Shown piece by piece: positions 22,904 through 30,497 of a stretch of DNA of 40,148 nucleotides (position 1 is its first letter; each line of letters opens with the position of its first letter). Location: positions 1 through 40,148 of the forward strand of contig JAJYUU010000026.1 in assembly GCA_021792405.1 (NCBI GenBank). The letters run 5' to 3'. The translations under genes and the position numbers were made by a program. The notes under the pieces were generated by a model. It was given only the letters and a program-made list of their open reading frames with translations, was not told where the DNA came from and searched no databases. Source of the stretch: Actinomycetes bacterium (GTDB lineage Bacteria; Actinomycetota; Actinomycetes; Streptosporangiales; Streptosporangiaceae).

Positions 22904-24198
22904 GTGGTTCCGCCTTCGTGTTGTGGTGCCCGGCCTTCGTGTTGTCGTAGCTGCACGGCGGCAAAAGCCTCGTCGGTCGCGGCGAGGACCTTGGCCAGAT
23001 CTGCGTCGGTCATCGCCGCAGAGATAAACCAGTTGTGGCGCGGATGCAGGTATGCGCCGGACCGGATCGCCGCCGCCGCGAACGTGCCGGCCAGTTCGTG
23101 ACCGCGGTCTCCCGCGAAGGTCAGGTACGGCATGGCGGCAGGCCCGGTGTAGTTGATCTCGATGCCCCGCGCCGCGGCCTGCTGCAGGATCCCGGCGCGC
23201 AGCGCGCTTCCGCTCCGGTCCATGGCCTCGATGGCACCCTCGGCGCGCAGCGCGCCGATAGTGGCGATCGCCGCGGCCATCGCGGCGGCCGAAAACCAGA
23301 AGGAGCCGGTCGCGAAGATGCTGGCGGCCGCGTCGGCGTAGTCGCCGCAGCCCAGCACGGCGGCAAGCGGATGACCGTTCGCGATGGCCTTGCTCCATGC
23401 CGACAGGTCAGGCAGCACGCCGATGGGCTCCCAGCTCGACCCGAGGTGCAGCCGGAAGCCGCAGCGCACATCGTCCAGGATCAGCGCCGCGCCGGTCCGC
23501 GTGCACAGCTCGCGCAAGCCGGCGGCGAACGCCGGGTCAACGAGTTCCTGGTCGAAGCCCGCATCGTGCTTGAACGGGCTGACCACGATGCCCGCCAGGT
23601 CCTGGCCGGCCGCCGCGGCTGCCGCCGTGACCGAGTCCAGGTCGTTGAACGTGTAATAGCCGAGGTTGGCGCGATCCGCCGCGGTAACGCCGGCCAGCCG
23701 CGGCGTGCACCATGGCGCGGCCCCGTGGTAGGCGCCGGTGGCCACCAGAATCCGTGACCGGCCGGTGTGCGCCCGGGCGATCGTGACGCACATCGTGGTC
23801 GCGTCGGTGCCGTTCTTGGCGAACATCGCCCAGTCCGCGTGCCGCACGGTGCCGACCAGCAGCTCGGCGAGCTCCACCATCACCGGTCCCGGCCCGTTCT
23901 GGCAGTCGGCGAGTTCGGCCTGCGCGGCCGCGGCGGCCTCGACGGCAGGATGCCGGTGCCCGAGCACGACCGGGCCGTAGCTGCACATCAGGTCGACGTA
24001 CTCGTTGCCATCGACGTCCCAGACGCGCGCGCCGCGTCCCGCCCGCATGAACTGGGGATATTCCGGCGGCAGCGGGCCCGCCGACTGATGCCCGTACATC
24101 CCGCCGGGAATCACCGCCCTGGCCCTGCGGCGCAGTTGCTGATCCGCGTTCCGCGGCCTGAAGTCCCGGTTGTCCGCTCGGGCTAGCTGATCCGTCAT
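22900..24198 (-). CDS. Class III PLP aminotransferase, glutamate-1-semialdehyde aminomutase-like
   Basis: A 432-residue fold-type I PLP enzyme. The catalytic lysine is Lys270 in SAWSKAIANGHPLAAVLG, the cofactor Asp is at 242/243 (LILDDVRCGFR), and NGTDATTMCVTIAR (129-142) is the phosphate-binding helix. The N-terminus (RARAVIPGGMYGHQ) resembles GSA aminomutase and related beta/omega-aminotransferases. True HemL is unlikely, since the gene sits in a catabolic operon. It would transaminate an imported amine or amino acid. The start overlaps the kinase stop as ATGA, and its stop overlaps the permease start likewise. The C-terminal tail has a duplicated QHEG coding segment. Confidence 0.87.
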   Translation of the reverse strand: MTDQLARADNRDFRPRNADQQLRRRARAVIPGGMYGHQSAGPLPPEYPQFMRAGRGARVWDVDGNEYVDLMCSYGPVVLGHRHPAVEAAAAAQAELADCQNGPGPVMVELAELLVGTVRHADWAMFAKNGTDATTMCVTIARAHTGRSRILVATGAYHGAAPWCTPRLAGVTAADRANLGYYTFNDLDSVTAAAAAAGQDLAGIVVSPFKHDAGFDQELVDPAFAAGLRELCTRTGAALILDDVRCGFRLHLGSSWEPIGVLPDLSAWSKAIANGHPLAAVLGCGDYADAAASIFATGSFWFSAAAMAAAIATIGALRAEGAIEAMDRSGSALRAGILQQAAARGIEINYTGPAAMPYLTFAGDRGHELAGTFAAAAIRSGAYLHPRHNWFISAAMTDADLAKVLAATDEAFAAVQLRQHEGRAPQHEGGTT

Positions 24199-25226
24199 GC
24201 CGTCCGCTCCGCTGTGCTGATTGCCGTTGTGCTTGCGCCGAGGAAGTCGAGTACCTGACGCAGGCTCTGCAGGCCGGCGTCAGAGCCGAGACCTGTCGCC
24301 ACCAGCGCACCGCAGGCGACGCCCAGCCGGGCAGCGTCGATGGGGTCGCAGCCGAGCAGCAGGCCGGTCAGCATGCCCGCGTCGAACCCGTCGCCGCAGC
24401 CGGTGGTATCGACCACGGGCACCGCGGGTGCCGGGAGGTGGATCAGGTTTGAGGCGCTGCGGGCGCCACCACGCCTGGCGGTAACCAGGCAGCCGTCCGC
24501 GCCAAGCGTCACCGCCACGCCGCCGGTGCCAAGTGCGAGCACATCAGCGACCGCTAGCTCCAGGTCTGCACGGCCGGTCAGGGCGAGAAGCTGATCGGCG
24601 TTCGGCCAGAACCAGTCCGCGCCGCCGAGCGCCGCGGTGATCCGGGCGAAGTCCTGCAAGCTGCCCGGATGCAGAACGTCGACCGCGACCAGCGCGCCGC
24701 CGTCCTTTGCTGCCGTCACGACGGCCGCCAGATCCGGACCGGACAGGCCGGACAGCGCGTCGGGACCGCCGAGCAGTACCGCATCGAATCCGGCCAGTGC
24801 GGCCAGGTCGATGTCGCCGATCCTGAGCAGCCTGGTGGCGCCGGGCACGTGCAGGGCAGGACGCTCGCCATTCGGCCTGATCGGCAGGATGGTCGCGGAC
24901 GTCTGGGCCGCGGTTGTCCTGACGATGCCGCCGGTGTCGACGCCATGAGCGGCCAGCGCGGCGATGAGGATGTCGGCCAGCAGGTCGGTTCCGACCGCTC
25001 CGATCGAGAACACGCTGTTGCCGAGCTTGGCCAGGTCGACGGCCGTGCCGCCAGCGGTTCCGGCCGCGGTGGCCCGGATCTCGGTGAGCCTGGCGCTGCC
25101 CTGCCCGGCGGGTATCGACTCAACCGGGCGGCCGAGCACGTCCAGGATGTGCGGCCCGATGACCGCTACCCTGCGTGCCGCTGCGCTGCGGGGCGCGGCC
25201 GCGCCGTGCTCCGGGCCGGCGGTCAT
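24195..25226 (-). CDS. PfkB family carbohydrate kinase
   Basis: A 343-residue ribokinase-fold sugar kinase. The C-terminal signature is VVDTTGCGDGFDAGML, which supplies the anion hole and catalytic Asp; here the usual DTTGAGD has Cys for Ala. The N-terminal substrate-side Gly-rich element is GTAGGTAVDLAKLG. PfkB kinases phosphorylate sugars, nucleosides or polyols with ATP. ATG 25226 overlaps the aldolase stop as ATGA and excludes an upstream GTG extension lying inside the aldolase gene. In this operon it probably phosphorylates a hydroxylated intermediate to make it a substrate for the aldolase. The actual sugar or polyol is not known. Confidence 0.88.
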   Translation of the reverse strand: MTAGPEHGAAAPRSAAARRVAVIGPHILDVLGRPVESIPAGQGSARLTEIRATAAGTAGGTAVDLAKLGNSVFSIGAVGTDLLADILIAALAAHGVDTGGIVRTTAAQTSATILPIRPNGERPALHVPGATRLLRIGDIDLAALAGFDAVLLGGPDALSGLSGPDLAAVVTAAKDGGALVAVDVLHPGSLQDFARITAALGGADWFWPNADQLLALTGRADLELAVADVLALGTGGVAVTLGADGCLVTARRGGARSASNLIHLPAPAVPVVDTTGCGDGFDAGMLTGLLLGCDPIDAARLGVACGALVATGLGSDAGLQSLRQVLDFLGASTTAISTAERTA

Positions 25227-25882
25227 CGCTGCCGCCGTTGCCCGTAGCGGCGCCGTCGCGCTTCGGCGGCGACCTCGTCCAGCTCGGCCTGGGACAAGAT
25301 CCTCGGCACGCCGTGAGCGCGGGCAAGCCGGTAGACCCTGGCCAGCCACTCCAGCAGCACCGCCCGGTCGTAGGCCTCCGGCAGCGTCGCGCCGTAGCAG
25401 ACTGCCCCGTGGTTCTGCAGGATCACGGCGCTGCGCCCGGCCAGCGCGGCCACCGCAGCCTCGGCCAGCCCGGCCGAACCGAACCTGGCGTAGGCTGCCA
25501 CCCGGACCGGGCCGCCGAGCCCGGTGATCGCGTAGTGCACGGCCGGCAGCTCAGCCGAGGTGGCGGACACCGCGATCACCTCGGCTGAATGCGTGTGCAC
25601 CACTGCCGCCGCGCCGGTGGCCGCGTAGACAGCCAGGTGCATAGGCAGCTCGCTGGACGGGGTTTCCGGCGCGTCGACTTCCTCGCCAGTCAGCGTCGTC
25701 ACGCAGATGTCGGCCGGGACCAGGTCGGCATAGCTCACCCCGGACGGGGTGATCGCCACCATGTCGCCCGCCCGCACGCTCAGGTTCCCCGCCGCGCCGA
25801 CGGCCAGCCCGTCCGCGACCATCCGCCCGCAGTAGCTCACTAGCTGCTCGCGGGCGGTTTGCAGGTCAGCGTTGCCAGGCAT
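25223..25882 (-). CDS. Class II aldolase/adducin family protein
   Basis: A 219-residue zinc aldolase of the fuculose/ribulose-phosphate aldolase (AraD/FucA) type. Metal ligands are the HTH pair in VVHTHSAEV and the His in ILQNHGAV; the catalytic acid is the Glu in PSSELPMHLAVY. AAGNLSVRAGDMVAITPSGV is the phosphate-binding segment. It would cleave or epimerise a phosphorylated keto compound. ATG 25882 has no ribosome site, and the candidate -10 element places transcription start at or next to it, so the mRNA may be leaderless. It is first in the operon and divergent from the TetR gene. Confidence 0.88.
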   Translation of the reverse strand: MPGNADLQTAREQLVSYCGRMVADGLAVGAAGNLSVRAGDMVAITPSGVSYADLVPADICVTTLTGEEVDAPETPSSELPMHLAVYAATGAAAVVHTHSAEVIAVSATSAELPAVHYAITGLGGPVRVAAYARFGSAGLAEAAVAALAGRSAVILQNHGAVCYGATLPEAYDRAVLLEWLARVYRLARAHGVPRILSQAELDEVAAEARRRRYGQRRQR

Positions 25883-25893
25883 TAGAAAGGATG

Positions 25894-25913
25894 TTAGACG
25901 GACGTCCGACAAA
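25894..25913. promoter_or_regulatory. Palindromic operator for the divergent TetR gene
   Basis: TTAGACGGAC and GTCCGACAAA form an imperfect palindrome of 10-bp arms with 8 of 10 pairs and a perfect CGGACGTCCG core. It lies 11 bp upstream of the aldolase ATG and 55 bp upstream of the TetR ATG, where it would cover the aldolase promoter. Length and symmetry fit a TetR-family site. Confidence 0.55.
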
Positions 25914-25967
25914 AAAACAGACGGTAATGTGCTGGCGGACGGAGCCGGACCTTCGAGCGGAAGTGCG

Positions 25968-26615
25968 ATGCCCAAGATCGTTGACTGGGATGAGCGGCGG
26001 GACGAGATCCTCCTGGCCACCTGGCGGGTGATCGCCCGCGACGGGATCGCTGGCGCGACCATTCGCGCGATTGCCAGGGAAGCGAACTGCTCGCGCGGGA
26101 TTCTCGGCCATTACTTCGACGACAAGGCCGATATTCTCAGCTCAGCCCTCGTGCACTCGCACCGGCGGGTAGGCGCCCGGATGGCGGCGGCGGCCAAGGG
26201 GCTGGCCGGGCTGGCCGCGCTGCGGGCCGTCATGCTGGAAGCACTGCCGCTGGATGACCGCCGTGACCTCGAAGCGCAGATCGAGATCAGCTTCTGGGGC
26301 CGGGCACTCGGCAACCAGGCGATGCGCGACTTGCAGCACAGCGAGTTCGACCGGCTCTGCGACCGGCTGCGCGGCCACCTTGAGGAGGCCGCGGCCCTCG
26401 GTGACCTGGCTGACGGCTACGACCCGGAGTTGGCGACCCACCAGCTGGTCGTGCTCATCGATGGACTCAGCGCCGAGCGCGTCCTCTACCCGGACCGGGT
26501 AACGTCGCAGCGCCAGGTCGAGATGCTCGACCTGCTCCTGAGCAGCTTCCGGGACGGCGCCATGACCGCGGACAGTCGCCGGCTCGCGGACAGCACTCAC
26601 CCGAGCGATCCGTGA
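25968..26615 (+). CDS. TetR family transcriptional repressor
   Basis: A 215-residue protein with an N-terminal TetR HTH (about 10-57; RDEILLATWRVIARDGIAGA, IRAIAREANCSRGILGHYF) and a C-terminal ligand-binding helical domain. The YF-x-DKADIL ending of the HTH is standard. The gene is divergent from the aldolase-kinase-aminotransferase-permease operon and shares the intergenic operator, so it very likely represses that operon until an operon substrate or intermediate binds. ATG 25968 is preferred (GGAAG upstream); in-frame codons upstream lie within the operator region. Confidence 0.9.
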   Translation: MPKIVDWDERRDEILLATWRVIARDGIAGATIRAIAREANCSRGILGHYFDDKADILSSALVHSHRRVGARMAAAAKGLAGLAALRAVMLEALPLDDRRDLEAQIEISFWGRALGNQAMRDLQHSEFDRLCDRLRGHLEEAAALGDLADGYDPELATHQLVVLIDGLSAERVLYPDRVTSQRQVEMLDLLLSSFRDGAMTADSRRLADSTHPSDP

Positions 26616-26639
26616 TCGGTGCCCTGGAGCGGAGCGAGG

Positions 26640-27515
26640 TCAGTTCTCCAGCGGGAGCATCTGCTCGGCGAATTCGCCGATGAACCGGCCGGCGCCCGAT
26701 CCGGCCGCGGCAGGCCTGACCACGAACTTGCTCAGCCCCGCCCCGACGTACTCCTCGATCATGCGGCGCGCCTGTGCCCAGTCCGCCGGAATCAGCGTCA
26801 CCGGGTCGGTACCGGGCCGCCTGCGCTCGATCACCCTGGCGACGTCCGGCGTGACTTCGCCAACCGCAAGGCTGACGCCGAAATGGTCCGGGTCGATCTC
26901 GCGCCCGGCTGCCGCGGCCGCCCGGAGAATCTGCTCGCGCGCCGCCCGCGCCTCTGCCGGGGTCAGGTAACTACCGAGCCAGCCATCGCCGTACCTGCCA
27001 ACCCGGCGGAGTCCTTCCGGCGCGCTGCCGCCGAGCCAGATGTCGAGCGGCCTGGCCGGCAGCGGCCCGACGCTTGCGTCCGTCACAGCGAAGAACGTGC
27101 CGGAGAAGGACACGTTCTGCTGGGTCAGCAGCAGCTTCAGCAACTCCAGGGATTCGTCGAACACGGCAGCGCGGCTGCCCTGAACCGCGAATGCCGCGGT
27201 CTCCGGCAGCCGCGCCGGACGCAGGCCGAACACGGGCAGCACGCGACGCGGTGCGAGCGCCGCGAGCGAGGCCAGTTCCTTTGCCACCAGCACCGGGTGC
27301 CGGCCGGGCAGCACCGCGACGCCAGTGCCAACCTTGAGCCGGCTCGTCCTGGCCAGCGTGTACGCCATCCCGGTCAGCGGATTGACCAGGTCTCCGTAGA
27401 TAACCTCGCTGAGCCACAGCGAGTCGATGCCAGCAGCCTCGATCGGGCCGATCGCGGCTGCCAGCCCCTCGGGCGTCGCGTACGGGCCGAGGCTGATGCC
27501 GATGCGAACCTTCAT
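26640..27515 (-). CDS. LLM class F420/FMN-dependent oxidoreductase
   Basis: A 291-residue luciferase-like monooxygenase-fold protein. It has IEAAGIDSLWLSEV, VGTGVAVLPGRHPVLVAKEL, the RPLDIWLGGSAPEGLRRVGR segment, and GRYGDGWLGSYLTP, all characteristic of F420-dependent LLM reductases of actinobacteria. The substrate is unknown. ATG 27515 has GGAG immediately upstream at short spacing. The 3' end is convergent with tetR, 24 bp from its stop. It lies just downstream of the DUF885 gene on the same strand (gap of about 60 bp), so the two may be co-expressed. Confidence 0.88.
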   Translation of the reverse strand: MKVRIGISLGPYATPEGLAAAIGPIEAAGIDSLWLSEVIYGDLVNPLTGMAYTLARTSRLKVGTGVAVLPGRHPVLVAKELASLAALAPRRVLPVFGLRPARLPETAAFAVQGSRAAVFDESLELLKLLLTQQNVSFSGTFFAVTDASVGPLPARPLDIWLGGSAPEGLRRVGRYGDGWLGSYLTPAEARAAREQILRAAAAAGREIDPDHFGVSLAVGEVTPDVARVIERRRPGTDPVTLIPADWAQARRMIEEYVGAGLSKFVVRPAAAGSGAGRFIGEFAEQMLPLEN

Positions 27516-27575
27516 GACTCCATCCGATCACGGCAGGCCGAGCGGGGCCGGGAACAGCACCGGTGGCGGCCGCCG

Positions 27576-29234
27576 TCAGAGCCTGGCCAGTGCCTCGCGC
27601 AGCGGATCCAGGCCCAGCGCTCCCAGCGCCAGCGCCTGGCTGTGGAAGTCCTTCAGGCTGAACTCCGCGCCCTTGCGCTGCCGGGCCTCATCCCTGGCCT
27701 GCAGCCAGATCCGCTCGCCGAGCTTGTACGCGGGGGCCTGCCCCGGCCAGCCCAGGTACCGGTTCAGCTCGAACCGCAGCATCTCCTCGTCCATGTGCAC
27801 CCGGTTGCGCAGGAACTCCCAGGCCAGCTCGGCAGTCCAGGTCTCGCCGGGGTGCCAGCGGCTGTCCGCCGGGATCGGCAGCTCCAGGTGCACGCCGAGG
27901 TCGACGACCACCCGGGCCGCGCGCAGCAGCTGGGCGTCCAGCATGCCGAGCATGGCCCCCGGATCAGCCAGGTAACCGAGTTCGGCCATCAGCCGCTCGG
28001 CGTACAGCGCCCAGCCCTCGCCATGCCCGGACACCCAGCACAGCAGCCGCTGCCAGCGGTTCAGCGACTGCTTCTCGAAGACCTGCTGGCTGACCTGCAG
28101 GTGGTGGCCGGGCACGCCCTCGTGATAGATCGTGGTGATCTCTTTCCAGGTGGAGAACTGCTCGACTCCGTCCGGCACGGTCCACCACATCCGCCCTGGC
28201 CTGGTCCAGTCCTCGCTCGGGCCGGTGTAATAGATCCCGCCATCGCTCGTCGGGGCGATCATCGCCTCGATCCGCCTGGCGGGCTCCGGGATGTCGAAGT
28301 GCGTCCCGTGCAGCGCGGCAATGGTGCTGTCAGCGAAATCCTGCATCCAGGACCTGAGGTTCTGTGCGCCGTTGAGCTGCCGGGCAGGATCGCCGTCCAG
28401 GTGCGCGGTCGCCTCTTCGACGCTGCCGCCCGGCACGATGAGGCCGGCGACTCGCGCCATCTCAGCCTCGAGCCGGATTACCTCGCCCCAGCCCCAGGCG
28501 TACGCCTCGTCCAGATCGATCACGGCACCGAGAAAGCTGCGTGACGCGAGCGCGTACCTGTCCCGGCCGACGGCATCACGCTCCGGCGCGAGCGGCAGCA
28601 GCTCAGTCTCCAGGAACTTGCCGAGTTCAGCAGTCGCGGCACTGGCAGCGTCGGCGGCCACCCTCAGGTCCGCCAGCAGCGCTCCGGCGGCGCCGGTGCG
28701 ATCAACCAGACCGTGGTAGAAGCCAGCGCCCGGCGCCGACCACTGCGCGCATTGCCGGGCGCACTCGATGACCTGACGGCGCGCGGCCACCCGGCCGCGA
28801 CCCGCCGCCTCGGCATAGGTCTGCCGCAGGTCGGCGTAGGCGGCAGGAACCGCGGCCATCCGGGCTGCGATGTTGCGCTGCGCCTCCTCCCCCTCGGTCG
28901 GCATCAGGTCGAAGACCTGACGCACTCCCTGGACCCAGCTCGCGATCACGTTGAGTTCACTCGCGGTCTCGCCGGCATCGTAGAGCTCGACGGCCAGGCC
29001 GAGCCGTTCCAGCATCGCCGCCCGCGCGACCCGCTCCCGCTCGGTCTCGGTCTTTGCCGCGGTCAGCGCGGCGACAGTCGTCCGGTCCAGCTCGGCCCTG
29101 GCGGCAAATCCGGCAGGGCTCAGGTCAGTCAGCTGATGATCGTGGCCGGCAATCCCGACGCCGGTGGCGAGAACCGGGTCGAGTTCGGTCATCCGGACCA
29201 CATACTGCTCTGCGATGTCGTTAATTACGCCCAT
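27576..29234 (-). CDS. DUF885 family, metallopeptidase-like protein
   Basis: A 552-residue, mostly helical protein of the DUF885 family. The defining motif HEGVPGHHLQ lies near residue 369, a variant of HExxH zinc-binding sites with an inserted residue. It is followed by HGEGWALYAERLM, which supplies the downstream Glu, and by the C-terminal FLRNRVHMDEEMLRFELNR and PGQAPAYKLGERI segments. No signal peptide is seen, so the protein is probably cytoplasmic, unlike many secreted relatives. ATG 29234 has AGGA at suitable spacing; GTG 29243 is the alternative. Peptidase activity is assumed from the motif and not established for most members. Confidence 0.87.
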   Translation of the reverse strand: MGVINDIAEQYVVRMTELDPVLATGVGIAGHDHQLTDLSPAGFAARAELDRTTVAALTAAKTETERERVARAAMLERLGLAVELYDAGETASELNVIASWVQGVRQVFDLMPTEGEEAQRNIAARMAAVPAAYADLRQTYAEAAGRGRVAARRQVIECARQCAQWSAPGAGFYHGLVDRTGAAGALLADLRVAADAASAATAELGKFLETELLPLAPERDAVGRDRYALASRSFLGAVIDLDEAYAWGWGEVIRLEAEMARVAGLIVPGGSVEEATAHLDGDPARQLNGAQNLRSWMQDFADSTIAALHGTHFDIPEPARRIEAMIAPTSDGGIYYTGPSEDWTRPGRMWWTVPDGVEQFSTWKEITTIYHEGVPGHHLQVSQQVFEKQSLNRWQRLLCWVSGHGEGWALYAERLMAELGYLADPGAMLGMLDAQLLRAARVVVDLGVHLELPIPADSRWHPGETWTAELAWEFLRNRVHMDEEMLRFELNRYLGWPGQAPAYKLGERIWLQARDEARQRKGAEFSLKDFHSQALALGALGLDPLREALARL

Positions 29235-29335
29235 AACCGACACATCCTATCGGTCCTAACCGCCTGACTGCCCGGCGGGCGCAAGCCGGGCTACCGAACG
29301 CGGCTGGCGGCGAGCCGGCCCGTTCCCGTAGGATA

Positions 29336-29353
29336 TATCTCGATGTCGAGATA
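29336..29353. promoter_or_regulatory. Perfect palindrome TATCTCGA-TG-TCGAGATA, PadR-like operator
   Basis: An 18-bp inverted repeat with perfect 8-bp arms overlaps the presumed transcription start of the VOC gene; a TAGGAT -10-like hexamer sits at 29329-29334. From memory, ATCTCGA...TCGAGAT palindromes are typical of PadR-family operators in actinobacteria. No PadR gene is in the window, so regulation would be in trans. Confidence 0.6.
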
Positions 29354-29372
29354 CCTATCGAGGTGCGCAGTC

Positions 29373-29732
29373 GTGATTCACCATGTGCAACTGGCCTGTC
29401 CGGCCGGATCCGAGGACTCCTCGCGCGCGTTCTACTCCGGTGTGCTCGGGCTGACTGAGATCGCCAAGCCGCCGGCGCTTGCGGCCAGGGGCGGGTGCTG
29501 GTTCCGTGGCCACGGTGTCGAGTTGCACCTTGGCGTGGAAGCCGATTTCCGGCCGGCCCGTAAAGCGCACCCGGCGCTGCTGGTATCCGGGATCGACGAG
29601 TGGGCGGCGCGGCTGACGGCGGCGGGCTACCCCGCCAGCTTCGACGACGGCTTCCCGGGCATGCGCCGCTTTTACACCAGCGACCCGCACGGCAACAGGC
29701 TCGAATTCCTCGAACCCGCCGATGCCGCGTAG
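29373..29732 (+). CDS. VOC family protein (glyoxalase/dioxygenase superfamily)
   Basis: A 119-residue single VOC domain. IHHVQLACPAGSEDSSRAFY starts the first beta-alpha-beta-beta-beta unit, GVELHLGVE ends it, and RRFYTSDPHGNRLEFLEP carries the terminal metal-side Glu. The DPHGNRLEF motif is standard for glyoxalase/bleomycin-resistance-like proteins. GTG 29373 is chosen because GAGGTG lies 8 bp upstream and because the other candidate, ATG 29343, lies inside the operator palindrome. Substrate unknown; the likely PadR-type control suggests an inducible detoxification role. Confidence 0.85.
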   Translation: MIHHVQLACPAGSEDSSRAFYSGVLGLTEIAKPPALAARGGCWFRGHGVELHLGVEADFRPARKAHPALLVSGIDEWAARLTAAGYPASFDDGFPGMRRFYTSDPHGNRLEFLEPADAA

Positions 29733-29795
29733 CCGGTGTGGGCGCGACGGCTGCGCGATCTGGCGCAACTGACGCGGCTAGTGTCAAAGGGGCCG

Positions 29796-30461
29796 TCAGA
29801 CCGGCCAGGTTTCCCGCCGGTAGCCCATCTCCCAGAACATCCACTCGTAACGACTGGTCGCGCGGAAGCGGCGCTGAATGCGCTCGCGCTCCGCAACTGC
29901 GACCTGCTGGCCGAGCCGGTCGGTGACGGCGATAACCTCGCGCACCTCAGCGCCGAACTCTTCGGCCGCGTAGGTGTCGATCCAGCGCTGGTACGCAGGA
30001 TCGGGCGAGCCCCGCTGAAGCAGGTGCTTGCCTACCTCCCAGTAGATCCAGTAGCACGGCAGCACGGCGCCGACGCCGTCGCCGTACGACTCGCCAGCGG
30101 CGGCCAGCAGGTAACTGGTGTAAGCCGAAGTGGTGGGAGCTTCATCCGCGGCGGCGGCCACACCGGGATCGATGTCAAGGTCGGCCAGCAGCGACTCGTG
30201 CAGGCTCATCTCGACGGCGACCACGCCTGCGGCATGACGCGCGAACATCTCCGTCTCCGCGGGAACGGCGGCCCGGCTGGCCACCGCTGCCAGCGCTCGC
30301 GCGTACTTCCGCAGGTACAGCGCGTCCTGGATGACGTAAAACTCGAACGACTCACGCGGCAGGCTGCCATCGCTCAGGCCGGTGACAAACGGGTGGTCCA
30401 GGATCGCGGCGTAGATGCCGGCGATCCCGCCCCACAACTTTGCGCTGAAGCTGTCAGCCAT
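29796..30461 (-). CDS. tenA: TenA family aminopyrimidine aminohydrolase (thiaminase II)
   Basis: A 221-residue all-helical TenA protein. Expected active-site residues are present: Asp46 in YVIQDALYL, Cys136 in LPCYWIYWEVG, and Glu211 in WMFWEMGY, plus the surrounding Tyr residues. TenA salvages thiamin by hydrolysing aminomethyl-pyrimidine degradation products to HMP. ATG 30461 has GGGAG 6 bp upstream. It lies 36 bp after the aminotransferase-epimerase fusion gene on the same strand, though no functional link is obvious. No thiamin riboswitch is evident. Confidence 0.92.
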   Translation of the reverse strand: MADSFSAKLWGGIAGIYAAILDHPFVTGLSDGSLPRESFEFYVIQDALYLRKYARALAAVASRAAVPAETEMFARHAAGVVAVEMSLHESLLADLDIDPGVAAAADEAPTTSAYTSYLLAAAGESYGDGVGAVLPCYWIYWEVGKHLLQRGSPDPAYQRWIDTYAAEEFGAEVREVIAVTDRLGQQVAVAERERIQRRFRATSRYEWMFWEMGYRRETWPV

Positions 30462-30497
30462 GGCGGACTCCCGATCCCGGCGGCGCGGCTGTTCCTG

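Noticed and set aside
22900-24198. HemL (heme biosynthesis) identity for the aminotransferase
   Set aside because: The protein has the general GSA-aminomutase look, but it is embedded in a coupled catabolic operon with kinase, aldolase and permease, so a different substrate is more likely.
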